Below, in pieces: positions 60,458 to 64,000 of a stretch of 64,000 nt of DNA. The DNA is from Streptomyces sp. NBC_00568 (GTDB taxonomy: Bacteria; Actinomycetota; Actinomycetes; Streptomycetales; Streptomycetaceae): NCBI RefSeq assembly GCF_026341855.1, contig NZ_JAPENW010000001.1, positions 1,798,001 to 1,862,000 of the forward strand, read 5' to 3'. Both the position numbers and the translations under genes were made by a program. The notes under the pieces are model-generated. The model was not told the DNA's origin. It saw only the letters and a program-made list of their open reading frames with translations, and ran no database searches. Within the stretch, counting starts at the first letter, position 1. Every line of letters starts with the position of its first letter.

Positions 60458-60705
60458 GCGAACCGTCCCCTCCAGCTCACCGCGTCCGGCACCGGTCACC
60501 GGGGGCGGCTGCCCGCAGTATCCAGCACTACGGCGCCGCACGACACGGTGTTCACGATCACAGCACGGTCCCGATGGTTTTTGGACCGGCCGCGACATAC
60601 TCCCAGTCTTCTAACCAGGTGGCGCCCGGTCGAATCAAAGAATCCGACACCCGTCGGCGACCCGATCCGGCCAGGTGCCGCACGGGCATCCGGACCCTGC
60701 GCGCC

Positions 60706-61164
60706 TCAGCCCGGAACGGCCAGTTCGAACCAGACGGTCTTGCCGGTGTCTCCGGGCCGGGTCCCCCAGCGTCTGCACGAGCCGGCCAGGAGCTGGAGTC
60801 CGCGGCCGCTCTCGTCCGACGCGTCGGCGTCCCGTTCGCGGGGCGGGTCGGGCAGCGGGTCGGAGACCTCGACGCGGAGCGCGCCCGGCACGTCCTCGGG
60901 ACGTACGAGACGGACGCCGATCGGGCCCGTCGCGTGCCGCAGCGAGTTCGTCACCAGTTCACTGACCAGCAGCGCGGCGATGTCGCCGAGGGAGTCGAGT
61001 TCCCATGCGTGCAGTTGCCCCCGGACGACGGCGCGGGCGGTGCGGACGGCACCCGGCTCCGCGGGAAAAGTCCACTCGGCGCAGTCGCCTTCGGTGTCGA
61101 TCAAGCCGATCACTTCCCAGACCAGGAACCCACCCATGTCCGGTTTCGTGGGATTAATGGGCAC
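60706..61164 (-). CDS. HATPase (RsbW-like) anti-sigma-type protein
   Basis: A 152-residue single HATPase_c domain. N-box LLVSELVTNSLRHA is near residue 66, G1 box VEVSDPLPDPP near 98 and G2 box ESGRGLQLL near 117. It ends GKTVWFELAVP, very like the C-terminal domain of the SpoIIE protein downstream. Such proteins are serine kinases that inhibit a sigma factor and phosphorylate its antagonist; many streptomycete copies have no known partner. GTG 61164 is used; ATG 61137 is an alternative. Confidence 0.85.
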   Translation of the reverse strand: MPINPTKPDMGGFLVWEVIGLIDTEGDCAEWTFPAEPGAVRTARAVVRGQLHAWELDSLGDIAALLVSELVTNSLRHATGPIGVRLVRPEDVPGALRVEVSDPLPDPPRERDADASDESGRGLQLLAGSCRRWGTRPGDTGKTVWFELAVPG

Positions 61165-61244
61165 ATACCCGATATCCGTGACGCTTTACCGCACCCGGGG
61201 GCACACTATGGCGCGAACGGCGTACGAACTTCCCACCCGGCTCG

Positions 61245-61652
61245 TCACGCGCCCGGGTCGAGCCACGGCAGTGCGCCCTTGACCGCCCCCACGTCCTGAT
61301 CCAGCCAGTCCACGTCCCAGATCTCCCCGGGGGCCAGCCAGCGCAGCTCGTCGTGATCCTCCAGCGGCCTGGGTTCGGCCGAGCCGGGCAGCAGCCGGGC
61401 GGCCCACACCACCAGGACGTATCCCGGCTTCAGGGGCCACTCGCCGGGGACGCGCTCCAGCACTTCCGCCTCGACACCGAGTTCTTCGCGCAGCTCGCGC
61501 ACCAGGGCGCGCTCGGGAGTCTCGCCCGGCTCGACCTTCCCGCCCGGCAGTTCCCAGCGCCCCGCGAGGTCGGGGGGCGCGCTGCGGCGGGCGGCGAGCA
61601 GGCGCCCGCCGCCCACCAGGGCGGCTCCGACCACCACGATCCGTTCCGTCAT
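61245..61652 (-). CDS. Nudix hydrolase (MutT-like)
   Basis: A 135-residue Nudix protein. The Nudix box runs from about residue 37 (GGKVEPGETPERALV, then RELREELG) with the full G-x5-E-x7-REUXEEXG pattern. The start MTERIVVVGAALVGGGRLLAARR and the core ...AGRWELPGG are typical of MutT-type enzymes that clean oxidised nucleotides such as 8-oxo-dGTP. The substrate cannot be assigned further. It is transcribed in the same direction as its neighbours on the minus strand. Confidence 0.9.
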   Translation of the reverse strand: MTERIVVVGAALVGGGRLLAARRSAPPDLAGRWELPGGKVEPGETPERALVRELREELGVEAEVLERVPGEWPLKPGYVLVVWAARLLPGSAEPRPLEDHDELRWLAPGEIWDVDWLDQDVGAVKGALPWLDPGA

Positions 61653-61697
61653 GCGCCGGAGCCTACGGGAGCGGGGCGGGCTCCCGGGCGGAGCGGA

Positions 61698-61880
61698 TCA
61701 CCGGGTTCCGTTCTGCCCGATCCGCTCGACCCAGTAGAGCTGTTTGTGCCCGCGGTCGTCGAGGCTGTCCGCGATCTTCTGAGCCTCGGCGCGGGTCGCG
61801 TACCTGCCCACGCGATAGCGATTGCCGTTGTCGTCCTGTCGTATGACGAGCCAGGGAAGAGTGATCGTGCCGTCGTTCAT
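61698..61880 (-). CDS. Small SPOR-like domain protein
   Basis: A 60-residue soluble protein: WLVIRQDDNGNRYRVGRYATRAEAQKIAD followed by a short strand ending YWVERIGQN. The YRVG-x-Y-x-TRAEA pattern fits one half-repeat of SPOR domains, which bind denuded peptidoglycan glycan strands, though there is no signal peptide. GGAGGGG precedes ATG 61880, and homologues begin at MNDGTITLPW. It ends 45 bp ahead of the Nudix gene on the same strand. Confidence 0.75.
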   Translation of the reverse strand: MNDGTITLPWLVIRQDDNGNRYRVGRYATRAEAQKIADSLDDRGHKQLYWVERIGQNGTR

Positions 61881-62400
61881 CCAGCCCCTCCACTTCCCGC
61901 CCCGGGCCCCCGCCGAACCCCGCACGCCAACGAAACCGCAATACGCATATGCCCGAGCCTACGCCTAACCTTCACGCAGCGAATACGGCTTTTCACAAAG
62001 AGGTACGCAACCGGCCAGTAGGCGGCGCCGGCCCAGGGGGCGCACGCCGTCGAACACGCCGCCCACCGCTCCCCGCGCGCTCTCGAACAGGGCGAAGTCG
62101 TTTCTCGGCCCGCCACTTGAGAAAGGCCAGATTCCAACCGGGCACCCGGGCGGTCCCGTTGAGGCACGGACCCCCGTGCCGCGCCTCAACGCCCGGACCG
62201 TGCCCGCCGGCTCGCAGCGCGCCCCCGGGCCCGGACCGGGCCAGGCGAGCGGAACAGGCCACCGGGTCGGACCACCGGGCGGGCCACCCGTTCGGGCCAC
62301 CGGGGGCACCGGGAGGGACGGACGGCGGTCCGACCCGGGACCGCCGGGCAGGGCGCCCGCCCGGAGCCCGGCCGCTACGTCCCCCGAAGGTGACGTGCGG
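61881..62400. other. Intergenic region without a supported gene
   Basis: A 520-bp gap. Its middle (about 61990-62170) is less GC-biased and can be read on the minus strand in several frames (for example FLKWRAEKRLRPVRERA), but none shows normal third-position GC or a good ribosome site. It could hold a decayed gene or just the promoter of the SPOR-like gene and the trailer of the GntR gene. Confidence 0.4.
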
Positions 62401-63153
62401 TCACTTCACCGGCAGGTGGTAGGCGATCCGGTACCGGTCCGCCGGGACCACCACGTCCGCCGTCTCCACCGGACGGCCCGAGGCGTAGAAGGTCCGCTGG
62501 ATGACGACGACCACGTGCCCGGGTACGCCGCCCAGCGCGAGGAGTTCCTCGGCGAGGCCGGGGCGCGCGCCGACCTCCTCGGTGACGTTGTCCACGATCA
62601 CGTCGATGGCCGCCATGCGCTCGACGACACCCATGCCGCCGAGCGGGCCCTCCTCGGGGAGCATGACCGGCGTGCGCCCGGTGACGGCGAGCGGCTCCCA
62701 GGACGTGGAGAGCATCATCGCCTCGCCGCCGTCCCGGAAGACGTAGTTCGTGCACATCACGCGGTCGCCCGGCTGGATGGCCAGCCGCTCGGCGATCGCA
62801 CCGCTCGCCTCGACCTGCCGGCTGTGGGACTCCCAGGTGCCGCGCACGGCGAGGTCGGCCTGCTCCTGCCGGAAGGGGGTGGCGCCGCTGTCCGGCCGGT
62901 ATCCGGAGCGGGCCACGCGGCGCGGCACCGGCCTCTCCCGCACATAGGTGCCCGAACCGGAGCGGCCCTCGACCAGGCCCTCGGCCATCAGCACCTTGCG
63001 CGCCTCCAGGGCGACCGTGTCGGAGACCCCGTACTCCTCGCGGATTCTGGCCTGCGAGGGGAGGCGGGTGTGCGGTGGCAGCGAGCCGTCGACGATCTTC
63101 TTGCGGAGATCACCCGCGACACGCAAGTACGCCGGCTGCTCACCGAAAGTCAC
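62401..63153 (-). CDS. GntR/HutC-family transcriptional regulator with UTRA domain
   Basis: A 250-residue regulator. The winged helix (about 8-75) contains YLRVAGDLRKKIVDGSLPPHTRLPSQARIREEYGVSDTVALEARKVLMAEGLVEG. A UTRA ligand-binding domain (about 95-245) ends IQRTFYASGRPVETADVVVPADRYRIAYHLPV. UTRA proteins respond to small metabolites such as sugars or histidine-pathway compounds; the ligand here is unknown. GTG 63153 is preferred to an ATG 60 bp upstream because GGGAG is 8 nt before it and the family starts at TFGEQPAYLR. The upstream TTGTACAG stretch near 63172 may be its own operator. Confidence 0.88.
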   Translation of the reverse strand: MTFGEQPAYLRVAGDLRKKIVDGSLPPHTRLPSQARIREEYGVSDTVALEARKVLMAEGLVEGRSGSGTYVRERPVPRRVARSGYRPDSGATPFRQEQADLAVRGTWESHSRQVEASGAIAERLAIQPGDRVMCTNYVFRDGGEAMMLSTSWEPLAVTGRTPVMLPEEGPLGGMGVVERMAAIDVIVDNVTEEVGARPGLAEELLALGGVPGHVVVVIQRTFYASGRPVETADVVVPADRYRIAYHLPVK

Positions 63154-63301
63154 TTGGCCGCTCCCATCAGGTTGTACAGACAGCAACAGCGTGGCAACCG
63201 TGGGTTGTGCCATGCAAGCAAAGGCCAGAGAATCACTCGATGTGATGACGTGAGCCCCCTGAGGGCTTTACGCAGGCACTTTCTCCCCGCTATGGCCGCC
63301 G

Positions 63302-64000
63302 TCACACCTCGATTCCGGCACCGCCTTCACCACCGCCACCACTGGTGTCGCCCTCGTCGTACTTCGGCGGAGTGGTGGCGAGCCCCAGAGCTTTGCGGGT
63401 GGTGACCGTCTTCCTGGGGTCGATGAGCTTCGCGGCCTTCTCGTAGTGCGCGTAGAACGCGTCCGCGTCCCGCGCGTCCGAGGCCTTCGCCCACTCCTTC
63501 GCCGAGAGAGTCATGTCCTTGACCAGGGCGGCGACCGGTCCACGCGCGGCCGGCGCGAACGTGCGGACGGGCAGCCCGTCCGCCTGCCACGCCACAATCT
63601 CCGAGACACTGGCCGCCCATTTCTTGTAGCCGGGCAGATCGTCCTCGACGGACTCCGCCTCGGGCGCCCCGGCCAGCACGTTGTTGATGGCCCGCGCCGA
63701 GCTCAGATAGGAGTACTGGTCGGGGTCCAGCGTCAGCTGGTCGTTGCGCAGGGAGCCCGTCAGGCTGCCCCTCTCGTCGGTGTTCCCGAACAGACAGCTG
63801 ACCTCGCGATCGCCACGGCGCCAGCTCTGCGACGTCGGCGTGAAGGAGTACACGTCGACGTTGTCCGGGACGGCCCAGGAGTCCATCGCGTAGCCGCTCT
63901 GTTCCCGGTAACACCGCCGGTCGGCCTCATCGGCGAGCACACTGTCCCCCGGGTAGTCGCCGTCGCCCATCGCGAATTCCGCGAACACCTCGGCTTCATG
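63302..64000 (-). CDS. Septum-formation family / DUF4190-type protein, C-terminal part (partial)
   Basis: About 232 residues of a protein whose start lies beyond the right edge. It enters with HEAEVFAEFAMGDGDYPGD and has Cys in DRRCYREQ and EVSCLFGN. The pattern of H-x-AEVFAEF followed by PGD and spaced Cys is that of the Septum_form domain, which in actinobacteria occurs outside the membrane behind DUF4190 or similar segments. Residues 125-215 are a helical tail and the last 20 residues are Gly-rich. Its role in septation is inferred from the family name only. Confidence 0.65.
   Translation of the reverse strand, partial: HEAEVFAEFAMGDGDYPGDSVLADEADRRCYREQSGYAMDSWAVPDNVDVYSFTPTSQSWRRGDREVSCLFGNTDERGSLTGSLRNDQLTLDPDQYSYLSSARAINNVLAGAPEAESVEDDLPGYKKWAASVSEIVAWQADGLPVRTFAPAARGPVAALVKDMTLSAKEWAKASDARDADAFYAHYEKAAKLIDPRKTVTTRKALGLATTPPKYDEGDTSGGGGEGGAGIEV

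Noticed and set aside
61881..62400. A gene on the minus strand in the gap upstream of the SPOR-like gene
   Set aside because: Several short frames are open but none has good third-position GC, a ribosome site or a recognisable domain.
1..64000. CRISPR arrays, tRNA or rRNA genes, transposases or phage genes
   Set aside because: I found none on reading both strands. The short tandem repeats seen lack spacers of constant length, and no transposase-like or integrase-like protein is encoded.

Overview
The window is chromosomal DNA from a Streptomyces or very close relative. Base composition is extremely GC-rich with G/C in most third codon positions, GTG and TTG starts are common, and mycothiol biosynthesis (mshB), a SpoIIE/RsbW-type signalling pair, a UTRA-domain GntR regulator and a BldK-type oligopeptide importer next to typA are all present. 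Gene order over most of the window matches what I remember of the core region around SCO5100-SCO5146 of S. coelicolor, read from high to low locus numbers; that comparison is from memory, not computed. I see no tRNA, rRNA, CRISPR array, insertion sequence or prophage.

Left part (1-21.7 kb): the tail of a probable O-methyltransferase, a DUF3117 protein, a PaaG-type enoyl-CoA hydratase, the tag-divIVA pair, a FolP2-type dihydropteroate synthase paralogue, a LOG-family protein and dapE. This set is also clustered in mycobacteria. Then come a lysozyme-like membrane protein, a small secreted protein, a dapC-type aminotransferase with a 7Fe ferredoxin, a GNAT protein, a SirB1-family protein, a four-gene ABC transporter plus two-component system operon with a perfect inverted repeat in front of it, a peptidoglycan-binding membrane protein, mshB and an S9 dipeptidyl peptidase.

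Middle (21.8-44.5 kb): three complete Opp/Dpp-type peptide importers. Cluster 1 (minus strand, 21.8-27.5 kb) has order SBP-B-C-D-F. Clusters 2 (plus strand, 28.0-34.2 kb) and 3 (minus strand, 37.8-44.0 kb) share the order C-SBP-B-D-F, similar gene lengths and strongly similar proteins, so they form a large diverged inverted duplication that converges on five small enzyme genes. Cluster 3, beside typA, is the best bldK candidate. Each cluster has one or two GC-rich stem-loops just after its SBP gene, and cluster 3 is preceded by a possible leader peptide. A solute-binding lipoprotein without its own permease lies beyond typA, and an S9 peptidase lies beside cluster 1. Together this is a locus for taking up and processing peptides.

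Right part (46.6-64 kb): the lipoprotein with charged inserts, a small coiled-coil protein, a Sdh1-type succinate dehydrogenase operon with an apparent 19-codon mini-ORF between sdhA and sdhB, two proteins with long low-complexity segments (one GH18-like, one with a long Ala-Gly-Glu tract), a PAS-PAS-GAF-SpoIIE-HATPase phosphatase next to a stand-alone HATPase anti-sigma-type protein, a Nudix hydrolase, a SPOR-like small protein, a GntR regulator and the C-terminal part of a septum-formation family protein.
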